Source: Symbiodinium natans
Lineage: Eukaryota; Sar; Dinophyceae; Suessiales; Symbiodiniaceae
Direction: 5' to 3'
Assembly: GCA_905221605.1 (NCBI GenBank)
Contig: CAJNDS010000002.1
Span: forward strand, 1,355,438-1,419,437
Length of the DNA: 64,000 nucleotides
This document shows positions 31,290 to 41,390 of the stretch, piece by piece (position 1 is the first letter of the stretch; each line of letters starts with the position of its first letter). The position numbers were made by a program, and so were the translations under genes. The notes beneath the pieces were generated by a model. The model had not been told where the DNA came from, searched no databases, and was given only the letters and a program-made list of their open reading frames with translations.

Positions 31290-32440
31290 AAAAAATTCTG
31301 TCACCAGCATAAACGGACAGAAAATGGCAAGCTCGGGTATCTGCCTCCGGTCCAACGTCTCATTTTGCCCAAGAGCATCCATGGTAATTTGGAGATGCGT
31401 CCTGGCTCAGGCAAGGAGACTCGTGGCATCGAGGGTCTCGATAAGCTCGTCGGAAGCAGCGACTTGCACACTGCTGCCCCAGTGTTGGAGTCAACAACTT
31501 GTTCAACTGTGTCACAATCTCGAACCATCGAAGAAGCACAAACACCAACAACTGCGCAAGGCATACAAGCACGACAGGCGCGCGTGCCATTCGAGAAATA
31601 GGCGAAGGGTATACCTGTCATGTGATGCTCTGCCATTGACACCAGCGAGTGAGACTCCAACACCTGGACCCTGCTGGTCAACCCTGAGGCAAACCCGGCA
31701 AACCAGCACAAGGGCACGATTTCCAACCTTGGGCTTGGCTCTTACCATGATCCATGTCTCAAACTCCGCCTTCAAAGAGCACTCTGTGGCGCTGAGGCTT
31801 GCAACCTTGCAGCAATCCCCATTTCCACTTCCATCCGTGATGTGTAGGATCGAGGTTCCACCTTACTCTGTCTGACACCGGCTGCCACTCAGCCCTGAAC
31901 CGTCCAAGAGAACATGAGCTCTGGACATGTGTACATATCAGAACAGTTCGAGCTCAAAGGATACTTGGCTGGCCAGGACCTGAGATCCAGAGCCCGAGGA
32001 TCAAGAAAAGGGTGCAAGGCATGTCAAGTTCTGAGTTAGGCTCGGCCGAATCTCAAATATCAGCTCGAAGTTGCTAAACCTCGTAGTTCATCTTGCAACT
32101 CTTGTGTGACCCTGGCAACCTTTTTGCACGAATCACAACTCCAATCGAGCGTGCGGCGTGTTCACCAAAAAGTTTCCAGGCAATGGAGCCTGGGATCCGA
32201 CGGTGATTGGATCATCTGAGATTACCTCGGACGGTTTTCCAGTCCAGTCCCATCTGGCGAGAGAAACGTCGACACACGGTTCCGAACCTGTTGCTCTTGT
32301 GAAAGGTGATAGAGGAAAATGTCGAAGATACCACCGAAGCACATGGTGTACCTGTAAACTGCAAACGTACGCGTGCACAGGTCCTCGCATGCTGTCTCTG
32401 TGCTGGTCATCCGAAAACTGCATGGGTTTGCCCAGGGCAC
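31290..32440 (-). CDS. Unrecognised gene, at least three candidate exons
   Basis: Exon 1 (about 32440-32226): CEDLCTRTFAVYRYTMCFGG, IFDIFLYHLSQEQQVRNRVS, TFLSPDGTGLENRP, ending CCGAG^GTAATC. Exon 2 (about 31861-31746): TSILHITDGSGNGDCCKVAS, LSATECSLKAEFETWIM, ending CATG^GTAAGAG. Exon 3 (about 31412-31290): THLQITMDALGQNETLDRRQ, IPELAIFCPFMLVTEFF, ending TTTTT^GTAAGTC. An in-frame segment just upstream of exon 3 (VAASDELIETLDATSLLA) is separated from it by a TGA, so there may be a short intron or a break. The segments look like folded-protein sequence, but I recognise no family. Whether they belong to one gene is inferred from strand and spacing. Confidence 0.45.
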
Positions 32441-33190
32441 AAGGTCATGTGCAAGAAGTTGCTCAAATAAATGAGCCGCTCATTCCGCTTCCAGACTCTG
32501 TCCTCCCGCAGCCTGCAAGGTTCTCAACTACATGTATGCAAAATCTCATGCTGTGAAAACTCTTTCCCAGCAGTGGCTAAGCACGGAGCTGGTCAGCATG
32601 ATCCTGCAGCTGGTAATTTGGCTGCATGAATGCTGGGATTAAGATCTTGCCGACAAGTCCTGGGAGGATGGCGACGGGAGCTCCGAGGAAGCGACGCTCA
32701 TAATGTGTCACGCCTTCAGTTCCCAACTCGCAATTGCACACATAAGTCCGCTAAACCCAGTGCAAGTGCCCAGCGACAGCCACGATCGACTTCTTGTGGC
32801 TGTCATCGCAATATGTTGCCGCAAATGTATGTATCTTGCATAGTTGGCGAAAATTATGGGGCATGGCAAGAACATGAACTCATCAAACCTTGATATTGTC
32901 CGTTGACCGTGAGCCAGATAGGTTGATGCCTATTCGTGACATTGGGTCATTGGGCCAAACAGCTTGGAGATGAGCTCGGCTTGTTGAAGAGAGCAGTGTT
33001 GTCTTCTCATTGATGGTTTTTGGGATGTGTTGTAGGGTTCGGGGCGCTATGCTCGGGTTTAGGATGTATCTTTTCGTTTTGGACTTGAGTTGCCCGGGCC
33101 CGGTTTAAGGTGGCTGCTGTTCGGTTTTGGTTCACCCTATCTCAATCACAGTTTGACTTTGCATTGATGGCGCTGTTCAACTACTCAGGG
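32441..33190. other. No supported feature
   Basis: Short frames only. A possible extension of the gene above lies near 32540-32450 on the minus strand, but without a clear splice site. Confidence 0.35.
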
Positions 33191-33500
33191 TCCAAGGATG
33201 GGACGTGGTGCGCCTAACACCTACGGCATCTGGCAGAGGGCAACGCCGAAGTCAGCAAACAAAGTCGAAAACATGGAGGCCGCAGTCGAAAAACGAGGAC
33301 GTGGAGTCGGAAACATGAGGGCCACTGTCGGAAAACAGCAAGGCAACAATCAAAAACATGACGGCCGCAGTCGAAAAACAAAAAGCCGCTAGCAGGAAGC
33401 AAGAAAGAATATACGCCCGCCTCCGCTGCCCCAGTTAGAAAATTCAGAATTAGAAAAAGCCACAGTCGCAAAACGCAAAAGCCACCATCGGAAGCAAGCA
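33190..33500 (+). repeat. Degenerate short repeats (AAACATGAGGCCGCAGTCG-like)
   Basis: Words such as GCCGCAGTCGAAAAAC, GTCGGAAAACAGCAA and AAACATGACGGCC recur about every 30-40 bp. The same family occurs at 37010-37210. Confidence 0.6.
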
Positions 33501-33573
33501 ATCCGAAAGGGAAATTTTACGGTCGTTGTAATGCATTGACGCGATGATCCCTTGAGTCTTCAGAGGCTCCCAA

Positions 33574-33811
33574 ATTAGAAAAGTCAGCATTAGAAAAAGC
33601 CACGGGTCAGCAAACACGAAGCCGCAGTCAGCAAGCGAACCGCCACAACAAAACGCGCCAGGTCAAGTAAGCGCTCCGTAAGCCGCAACTAGAAAAGTCA
33701 CCATTAGAAAAAGCCACGGGTCAGCAAACACGAAGCCGCAGTCAGCAAGCGAACCTCCACAACAAAGCACGCCAGGTCAAGTAAGCGCTCCGTAAGCCGC
33801 AATTAGAAAAG
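33574..33811 (+). repeat. 114-bp tandem repeat, two copies
   Basis: Units begin at 33574 and 33688, and a partial third begins at 33802 (ATTAGAAAAG). The two full copies differ at a handful of positions. Confidence 0.9.
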
Positions 33812-33994
33812 GAGGGCCAATTTTTTGGGGTCCTTTTTTTGGGGGGGGTCTTTTTTTTTCTTGTTTTTTCCTAAGAAAACCACCATTCCCTCTATATGTT
33901 TAAAGGACTTGATGCATTTTCGTGGTTGTTCGTACGAAAAACCGTAATTCCCTCTGTGTTTTCATAGGAAGGCGTTATTTCTTGTAGGTTTTAG

Positions 33995-34148
33995 AAGAAA
34001 AAAAGAAAGAAAGAAAGGAAGGAAGGAAGGAAGAAAGAAAGAAATGAAGAAAAAAAGGAAGGAAGGAAGGACGAAAGGAAGGAAGGAAGAAAGGAAGGAA
34101 GCAAGGAAGGAAGAAAGGAAGGAAGGAAGCAAGGAAGGAAGAAAGGAA
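33995..34148 (+). repeat. Polypurine (GGAA/GAAA)n microsatellite
   Basis: About 150 bp of almost pure purine on the plus strand, leading directly into the 34.1-kb minisatellite. The minus-strand Ser/Phe/Leu-rich frame through it is a repeat artefact. Confidence 0.95.
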
Positions 34149-35740
34149 GCGTGCTTCAAAGCCCAAGAAACTAGTTGAAAAAACATCGTGTGAGCATTGT
34201 GTTTGCAAAAGGGGGGGCTGCGCCCCCCCCAACCCCCCGCTTTTTTTAAGCCGTGCAAAGCGTGCTTCAAAGCCCAAGAAACTTGTTGACACCCATCATG
34301 TGAGCAGGGTGTTTGCAAGTGGGGGGGGTCTGCGCCTCCACCAACCCCCCCCCCCCCGCTTCTTTTCAGCCGTACCAAGCGTGCTTCAAAGCCCAAGAAA
34401 CTAGTTGAAAAACATCGTGTGAGCATTGTAATGGGGGGGGGGGGCTGCGCCCCCCCCAACCCCCCGCTTTTTTTAAGCCGTGCAAAGCGTGCTTCAAAGC
34501 CCAAGAAACTTGTTGACACCCATCATGTGGGCAGGGTGTTTGCAAGTGGGGGGTGGGTTGCCCCCCCCCAAACCCCCCCGCTTCTTGTAAGCCGTACCAA
34601 GCGTGCTTCAAAGCCCAAGAAACTAGTTGAAAAACATCGTGTGAGCATTGTGTTTGCAAATGGGGGGGGGGCTGCGCCCCCCCCAACCCCCCCGTTTTTT
34701 TTGCCGCGCAGAGCGTGCTTCAAAGCCCAAGAAACTTGTTGACACCCGTCATGTGAGCAGGGTGTTTCCAAATGCGGGGGGCGGGGCTGCGCCCCCCCCA
34801 ACCCCCCCCCACTTCTTTCAAGCCGTACCAAGCGTGCTTGAAAAGCCCAAGGAACTAGTTGAAAAACATCGTGTGAGCATTGTGTTTGCAAGTGGGGGGC
34901 TGCGCCCCCCAACCCCCCCCCGCTTCTTGTGAGCCGTACCAAGCGTGCTTCAAAGCCCAAGAAACTAGTTGAAAAACATCGTGTGAGCGTTGTGTTTGCA
35001 AATGGGGGGGGCTGCCCCCCCCCCCCCCCCACCAACCCCTCCGCGTTTTTTTGAAGCCGTGCAGAGCGTGCTTCAAAGCCCAAGAAACTTGTTGACACCC
35101 ATCATGTGAGCAGGTTGTTTGCAAGTGCGGGGAGGCTGCACCCCCCCCAAACCCCCCCGCTTCTTTTAAGCCGTACCAAGCGTGCTTCAAAGCCCAAGAA
35201 ACTAGTTGAAAAATATCGTGTGAGCATTGTGTTTGCAAATGCGTGCTTCAAAGCCCAAGAAACTTGTTGACACCCATCATGTGAGCAGGGTGTTTGCAAG
35301 TGGGGGGAGGCTGCCCCACCCCCAACCCCCCTCGCTTCTTTTAAGCCGTACCAAGCGCGCTTCAAAGCCCAAGAAACTATAGTTGGAAAACATCGTGTGA
35401 GCATTGTGTTTGCAAATGGGGGGGGGGGCTGCGCCCCCCCCCCCCCCCCTTTTTTTGTTTAAGCCGTGCAGAGCGTGCTTCAAAGCCCAAGAAATCATGT
35501 GAGCATGGTGTTTGCAAATGGGGGCGCAGCCCCCCCAACCCCCCCCGCTTCTTTTAAGCCGTACCAAGCGTGCTTCAAAGCCCAAGAAACTAGTTGGAAA
35601 CATCGTGTGAGCGTTGTGTTTGCAAATGGGGGGGGCTGCGCTCCCCCCAACCCCCCCCCGCTTTTTTTAAGCCGTGCAGAGCGCGCTTCAAAGCCCAAGA
35701 AACTTGTTGACACCCATCATGTGAGCAGGGTGGCTTTTAC
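34149..35740 (+). repeat. Minisatellite, about 15 units of 64-120 bp with a G-run/C-run hairpin
   Basis: Each unit contains GCGTGCTTCAAAGCCCAAGA followed by one of two alternating tails: AACTAGTTGAAAAACATCGT or AACTTGTTGACACCCATCAT. Then come a G run, GCTGCG and a matching C run, then CTTCTTTTAAGCCGTACCAA or a close variant. The two tail types alternate, so the larger unit is a dimer of about 230 bp. G and C runs vary in length between units. The open frames through it (STSFLGFEARLVRLKRSGG) repeat with the unit and are not taken as genes. Confidence 0.95.
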
Positions 35741-35754
35741 GTTTGACGAAATCC

Positions 35755-35960
35755 GTCCAAAATGTAAGCAGAATAGGGTTTCCTTAGGAAAAAACCAACG
35801 AAAACCTCAAGGAAATGACAGGATATCTGTCCAACATGTAAGGAAAATGGGGTTTTCCCTAGGAAAAACCTAGGAAAACCTAAGGGAAATGACAGGAAAT
35901 CCATCCAAAATGTAAAGAAAAAAAGTTTCCCTATGAAAAACCAACGAAAACCTAAATAGC
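35755..35960 (+). repeat. 74-bp tandem repeat, about 2.7 copies
   Basis: Units start at 35755, 35829 and 35903 (GTCCAAAATGTAAG-like), each with AAAACC...GGAAATGACAGGA. They are T- and A-rich and diverged by 10-20%. Confidence 0.9.
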
Positions 35961-36719
35961 CTGAAGCCCCTCAAGTATGGCGTCGCGTTCGCAAGGCCGT
36001 CGCGGCTACAAGCTTGCGGACGCAGAGATACGAGATTTCGTGTTTTGAGCTAGAGGTTTAGGAGACAGTTCACGCAAAGCAAAGGCATGTTTTGTGCTTC
36101 CCCGCCCCGGACTTGACTCCTCTCTTCTTTTTCAGAATCCGTCTCGGGGCTGCTGGCATCTAGAAACAGGAAGTTTATGTGTTGCCAGCAAGCGCCAGAA
36201 CCAAACGAACGACCCCACAAAACGCAGGTCTCCATGGCACCCTTTTTTGCTTTTTGTGTGCATCGGTTTGAAATTTGCCGTGTTTTCAGTCTGGTCCGGG
36301 CTGGATCGTACTCAACAGCCTGCTGACGCTCCACGCTTTTGTCGTGGAGCGGATAGAGCGACTACACAGGTAGTTGGTTTTTGGTGCCGGTGGAATCTGC
36401 CTGGCGAGTATTTGCGTCTCAAAAGGCTTCGCGGAGCTCACGAAATTAGGAGACGCGATCTGTGCCCTTAGACGTTCCGTTTCGCACCATGGGTGCGGAA
36501 CTGTACCGGCTCCATCTGCCAATCCCCTTTCACCAAAACGAAAACCATTGCTGTTCACACCTGCAGCATCCAACACAAGTGAAGATGCGCGACAGTAACC
36601 CAACACATTGTTACCCCACACATGGATACGAAGAGGCGAAGAGGCGGCCACAAAAGCTCGTCTCACGAAGAGGCAATTGGCAATTAGCCACCTTACTCCT
36701 CACTGAAGAATGAGCTGGA
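35961..36719. other. Unique DNA, probably part of the plus-strand gene ending at 36971
   Basis: A possible plus-strand exon at 36319-36371 reads LLTLHAFVVERIERLH, between CTCAACAG^C and ACACAG^GTAGTTG. Another open plus frame (36374-36598) follows. No family is recognised and the exon calls are weak. Confidence 0.3.
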
Positions 36720-36971
36720 GCTGAGAGCTTCGGGCTGCAGATTTTCGCACAGGGTTTAGGGTTTAGGGTTTAGGGTTTAGGGTTTAGGGTTTCGGGTTTA
36801 GGGTTTAGGGTCTAGGGTTCAGTTGGCTCCCGGGATGTTATCGTGCATGCTCGGGCCGCCACGAAAAACTGCATGAAAGAAGCAGAGAAAGCTCGTGAAC
36901 AAGGACGTCCTCGACCCAAGGGAGATGTGTATGCGTGGGAGGCCATTGCCAGGGTTGCTGAAGTGTGCTGA
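36712..36971 (+). CDS. 3' exons of an unrecognised gene, split by a telomeric-repeat intron
   Basis: The last exon (36823-36971, TGA at 36969-36971) reads VGSRDVIVHARAATKNCMKE, then AEKAREQGRPRPKGDVYAWE, then AIARVAEVC. The preceding exon (about 36712-36753) reads GAESFGLQIFAQ plus one base. Removing 36754-36822 restores a Val codon (G|TT) and a continuous frame, FAQVGSRDVIV. The removed 69 bases are nothing but TTTAGGG-type repeat, beginning GTTTAGG and ending GGTTCAG. Without removal the frame meets TAG at once. The terminal helix is rich in Lys, Glu and Arg. No family is recognised. The last exon is the firmer part; the upstream exon is short. Confidence 0.5.
36754..36822 (+). repeat. Telomere-type tract, about ten units, candidate intron
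   Basis: Units are TTTAGGG except for TTTCGGG, TCTAGGG and TTCAG near the 3' end. It starts with GT and ends with AG when cut at the exon frame boundaries described for 36712-36971. Confidence 0.95.
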
Positions 36972-37227
36972 TGCTCTGCCAGATGAGAGAAGCAGCATTC
37001 GGAAAACAGGGGCAACAGTCAGCAAAACAGGCGTCGAAAACAGGGACGCAACAGTCGCAAACGACCACGGCCGGAGTCAACAACACCCAGGCAACAATTC
37101 AAAAACACCAGCGCAAGAGTCAGCAAACCCAGAGCAGACCAGAACCGCTGGTAAACACGAGCCCGTGCGTCAGAAAGCACGAAACAGCTCAGAGTCGCAA
37201 ACACGAAAGCCGCAGGTCAACAAACAA
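36972..37227 (+). repeat. Degenerate repeats of the 33.2-kb family
   Basis: Words like GTCAGCAAAACAGGCGTCGA, GGCAACAATTCAAAAACA and AGTCGCAAACACGAAAGCCG recur, related to 33190-33500. Confidence 0.5.
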
Positions 37228-37391
37228 GGCTTGTTCTTTCAGTCAGTCAATCTCATTACTCTGCATAGCTGAGTGAAGTCTACACTCATAAGAATCCAGC
37301 CTCGCAAACATGGCTTGTTCTTTCAGTGAGTCAGTCTACTTTCTCTGCTTAGCTGAGTCAAGTCTGCACCCATAAGAATCCAGCCTCGCAT
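37228..37391 (+). repeat. 84-bp tandem repeat, two copies
   Basis: GGCTTGTTCTTTCAGT starts copies at 37228 and 37312. Both end AAGAATCCAGCCTCGCA. Confidence 0.9.
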
Positions 37392-38240
37392 GCAGGGAAC
37401 GAATTCGGACCAGACCGGGACCCTAAGGCTCTATGCTCTGTACACCCTCTTTTCCGGAGCTTGGACTCCCATTCCCTGTCAAATCCCTCCCTGTCCCCGG
37501 TATCTCACTTGAATCAGCGAATAGAACTTGTAAGGTCATATTTGTCCCACTTAGATATTCATTTACCCCAAGTTTAAACAAATAACTGGCTTGACAAACA
37601 TAAGTGGAGGTCTGAGAAAGTCCAGCTACCCCAAAGTAAAACATATGTTGTACATGAGTTCACATTGGGCAAAAACCATTTTCTCCAGAAATCCCATGTT
37701 TTCGGGAACTATGAGCCCCGGGCCCTGAGATGTCTCTGACATGCCAAACACGAAAGATCAACGGGTCATCCTGTCGCTGCACGCTGCAGGAAATGACCGC
37801 ACGCGCTCGGATTCGACCTGATCAGAACATGTCGTTGGCTGTTACTGAGCTGGAACCACACCTCATCCAACAGCTGCTGACAATAACCCAGCACGAAGCC
37901 CGTGCAGGAGCGGCCTTGGCACGGCTTTCGGCCCCGTTGGTTTTGTGGAATTGGGGACGACCACGGCACAGACTTTCCTTATCCAAAACATGTGGCCCCA
38001 GGCCGCAGGGACATTCTGGCTTGGTTGCTCAAGTGACAAGCACGAAACCGCAAGCTCCAAACACAAGTTAGTTCCACCAGGTCCACTATGGCAAGTCCGA
38101 GACACCAAATCACGACGAACCCAACTCCCCCATGCCCAACCCCATAGCGCACCGTCCAACCTCCCCTCTATTGGGAATGGAGCACGCTTTGGGTCGCGGC
38201 ACGTGGAGAGCACTTGGGAACTGGCACTCGGAACACCACA
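37392..38240. other. Unique DNA without a recognised gene
   Basis: The plus frame 37730-38071 and minus frames are open but lack a known domain or clear splice sites. Nothing further seen. Confidence 0.4.
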
Positions 38241-38455
38241 TTCACTGGGTCATTTGGGACACTTGGGTCACGCAAATGTTCCCCCCGACGACGAAAGTGC
38301 GCCACGTATCCGAGTGACCCAAGTGACCCAAGTGTCGCAGGTGACCCAAGTGACCCAAAATAACCCCAGCGTTCCCAGTCCTCCCACATGTTTCAAGCGT
38401 TCCAAGTGACCCAAGCGACCCAAGTGCCCCGAGTGCTCCAAGCGATCCAAGTGAC
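38240..38455 (+). repeat. 9-bp minisatellite (GACCCAAGT) with an inverted block
   Basis: From 38316 GTGACCCAAGTGACCCAAGT-type 9-mers repeat to about 38450. At 38245-38272 the same 9-mer appears in the opposite sense (CTGGGTCATTTGGGACACTT). The two senses could fold back. The Leu-Gly-His frames through it come from the repeat. Confidence 0.9.
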
Positions 38456-38589
38456 AACTCATCAGTGAAGAGTTTCATATCAGATTCGTCATGCTCACTT
38501 TGCATCAAGAGTACAGGTTGCTTTGTATACAAAATGCATGGAAGGCTTAGCACCATGAGATGGGCGGTCTTGACTTCTGCGCGCTCACA

Positions 38590-40345
38590 AAGAGCGCTTC
38601 CGTTTGGCAGGCACCCTAAACTCCAAAACGCAAAAGAGATGCGGTAAAGCCCCTCAGAGATGTGGCAAAGCCAAACCTCTGCATAATCAGAGGCAAGTGC
38701 TAAGCCCAACCGAAGATGTGGCAAACCAAGACCCTAAAAGGAGAAGCTGGGTGGCAAACCCCTATCCTACACGCAGACCCCTGGCACCTAAAAAAGAAAA
38801 GGGAACGACCCAAACCCTCAACAGGAGATGTTGGGCGGCAAACCCGAACTTTAAAAGAGATACTGAATGGCAAGCCGAAACCCTGAAAATAATGGTTGCG
38901 TGGCACACCCGAAAAAAAATGGAGAGGCAAAGCCAAAACCCCACACGGAGATGCCCACAGCAAACCCTAAACCCCAAAAGGAACCCGAAGGCGTAAAGGG
39001 TGATCTGGCAAACCCAACCTAAACCTTGAAAGAAGATGCCATGCGGCAAACCCGAAACCACCCTAAAAGGGGATGTTGGTGGGCAAAGCCTAAACCCTAA
39101 CAGCAAACCTACGAAAACATGTGCCGAAAACATGTGCTGCGGCAAACCCAAGGCACAACAAAAATGTCGGGCGGCAAACCGCCCGAAAGCCCTGGCACCT
39201 GAACGTGGCAAACCCAAAACTCCGAACAAGCCATAACAGGAGATGTCGGGCGGCAAACCCTAAAGACCAGAAAGGAGACTCTAATCGCCAGAAACACATG
39301 CGGCAAACCCGGAAAAAGAGATTTCGGCTGGCAAAGCCTAAGCCCGACAAGGATTTTCTTGTATGGCAAATCCTACACCGTGCAAAGAGATGCGGCAACC
39401 CAAAGCCCTCGAAGGAGTTGTTTCGGCGGCAGGCCCTAAACACTGAGCACTAAAAGGAACTCCTGACATCCAAACGAGAGCCCTGAAAGGTCAGATTTGC
39501 GTGGCAAGCCTTGACCCGAAAATACAGGCCAGGAAAACTTGAACCAGGCCCCGCTGCCCCGAAAAAGAAGTGTAGCTGACCCAAGCCAAAAACAAGCAAA
39601 CGTTGTATGACAAACCCAAGCCCGAAGAAGAGATCCTAAAACTCAAAAGGAAACGCGGCAAGCCCAAACCCCTGCAAAGAGATGCTTGGGCGGCAAACAC
39701 AAAACCCTAGAAGGAGATGTTGCGTTGCAAACCAGATGAGGACATGTGGCAAACCCAAACCCCAAAGAAAAAATGTCGGGTTGCAATCCCGAACCTTAAA
39801 AGAGATACTGAATGGCAAAAAGGCCTTGAAAGGACATGTTGCCTGACAAACCCTGAAAACAAATAGAGACACATAATCAATAACCAGGTGTGAAATGCGC
39901 TTTTGACCGTCCTTGAAAAGCTGACGGATAGACTTCTTCATAACTTCATCAGGCGGTTGAGGTTTGTAGTCTTTGGGTCGATAAGGGCAATGTGAGTGAC
40001 GGAAATTGGCAAAGTAGATGTGTCACTTTGGGACAGGCTCAGCTGCGCCGAGGGGTATAGGTTTTGGTGGTAGTAACAAAGCCTAAGCTCCAGAAGGAGA
40101 CCCGAACGAAGGCAAACCCAATCTAACCTTGAAAGGAGATGCGGCGTGGCAAGCCCGAAACCCTAAGGGGGAGCTGCGGCAAAATCCAAAATGTCAAAAG
40201 AAAATATGGTGGTTGGCAAACCCTAAACCTTGAAAGGAAGAGGCACGTAAAAGACATGTTCGTTTTCCGGACTTTCGGAAATTTCGGAGGAGGGTGGGAG
40301 GGGAGGTCTCGCACTCGGCAACACCCGCAGAGCTAAAACCCTGCC
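38590..40345 (+). repeat. Degenerate 30-40-bp repeats, GGCAAACCC-type
   Basis: The pattern CCTAAAAGGAGATG (or AAGAGATG) followed by a short G-rich word and GGCAAACCCAAACCC recurs dozens of times with heavy decay. It shares the AAACCC core with the 41-49-kb satellite and may be a diverged relative. Confidence 0.75.
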
Positions 40346-40675
40346 CTAAACCTGTAGCTCAAAAATCCCGAAGTGCAAGGGCTTTCCGATAAACTTGTAG
40401 CCAGAACGCAGGGTGTCAGGGTTGTCCGGTTTAAGCCAAGTCTGAGCGATTACTTTAAGGTTACGGGGCTCAGTCCGAGCTTGGTTAAAAGTGTTGTTCG
40501 TCGTGCTGTGTTTTTTGTTCGGTTGGCCGCTTCCTGCCGCTCTGCTTCCCCTTGGCTTTCCGTACCTTTCCTTGGGGCCTGCCGTCATGGCTCTGCCCAC
40601 TCTGCCGTCTGACTTCGACGTCTTCCGCGCTGGCTCTCCTGTCTGCTCGCCTTTGTGCTTCTGCTTCGCGTCCAA
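40346..40675 (-). CDS. ORF of 109 codons, unrecognised, in a unique island within repeats
   Basis: The minus strand reads a basic, polar N-terminal part (GEQTGEPARKTSKSDGRVGR) and then NLKVIAQTWLKPDNPDTLRS, GYKFIGKPLHFGIFELQ. The second part faintly resembles the TWLKP motif of LINE apurinic-type endonucleases (ETWLKP-x-N-P-D), but that is a weak match. The ORF sits in a 700-bp unique stretch surrounded by degenerate repeats, so an old insertion is possible. Confidence 0.3.
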   Translation of the reverse strand: MDAKQKHKGEQTGEPARKTSKSDGRVGRAMTAGPKERYGKPRGSRAAGSGQPNKKHSTTNNTFNQARTEPRNLKVIAQTWLKPDNPDTLRSGYKFIGKPLHFGIFELQV

Positions 40676-41035
40676 CAGGTTCTTGTGCCTTGTCTCCTGG
40701 TTGGCTTCTTCACAGGTGTTCGTGATGCCTCGTTTGTGCCTTTTTCTGGTGTGTGGTTTTCTGTCGTTGTGTTCGTGCTTTCTCCGTATTCTTCAATTTC
40801 TTTTTTGTCAAGTTGCTGACAACGCCGTCGCTGGACGGCGCCGGAATCTTCGCACTGCAAGTCATGTCTATGTCAGAAATTTCAGATTTTCTCACTTTCG
40901 GACGCTAACTGTCCACAAAACATGGGTTCTACGAAGTCTGCAACGCGCTTTGGCAGCCAGTCCATGTTATTCCTGTGCTTTACTGCCCAAAATGTGAGCG
41001 AGAACAATGTGTGCAGCAGTTCGTGTCGCGCCCAG

Positions 41036-41390
41036 GCTTCTTGTGCACTTATGACCCCCTGAAAGGAAACTTGAAGGGACATGCGGCAGACCCAAAAACT
41101 CAAAAAGAAATGTTGCGTGGCAAGCTCTGAACACCAAACAGCAAATGTCGGGCAGCAAACCCTAGGCATAAGTTTTCTAAACCTAAAAGGAGACCCCGGC
41201 ACCCAGCAAACCCAAACCCCTACGCGTACATGAGATGTCAGGCGGCAAGCCCCAAACACCAACAAGGAGACGCGAAATGACTCGCAAATTCAAACAAGCA
41301 AGCGAACCCCTTCAACCCTACACGGAGATGTTGGACGGCACGATCGAAACCCTAAATGACATGTTGCGTGGCAATCCCCAACACTAGACC
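41036..41390 (+). repeat. Continuation of GGCAAACCC-type degenerate repeats
   Basis: Same pattern as 38590-40345, grading into the AAACCCTAAAC satellite. Confidence 0.7.

Noticed and set aside
33962-35603. Repeated open frames STSFLGFEARLVRLKRSGG on the minus strand
   Set aside because: The peptide repeats with the minisatellite unit, and G/C-run length changes shift the frame at random, so no stable protein is implied.
38168-38724. Leu-Gly-His/Ser repeat proteins
   Set aside because: Derived from the 9-bp minisatellite; length and frame depend only on repeat number.
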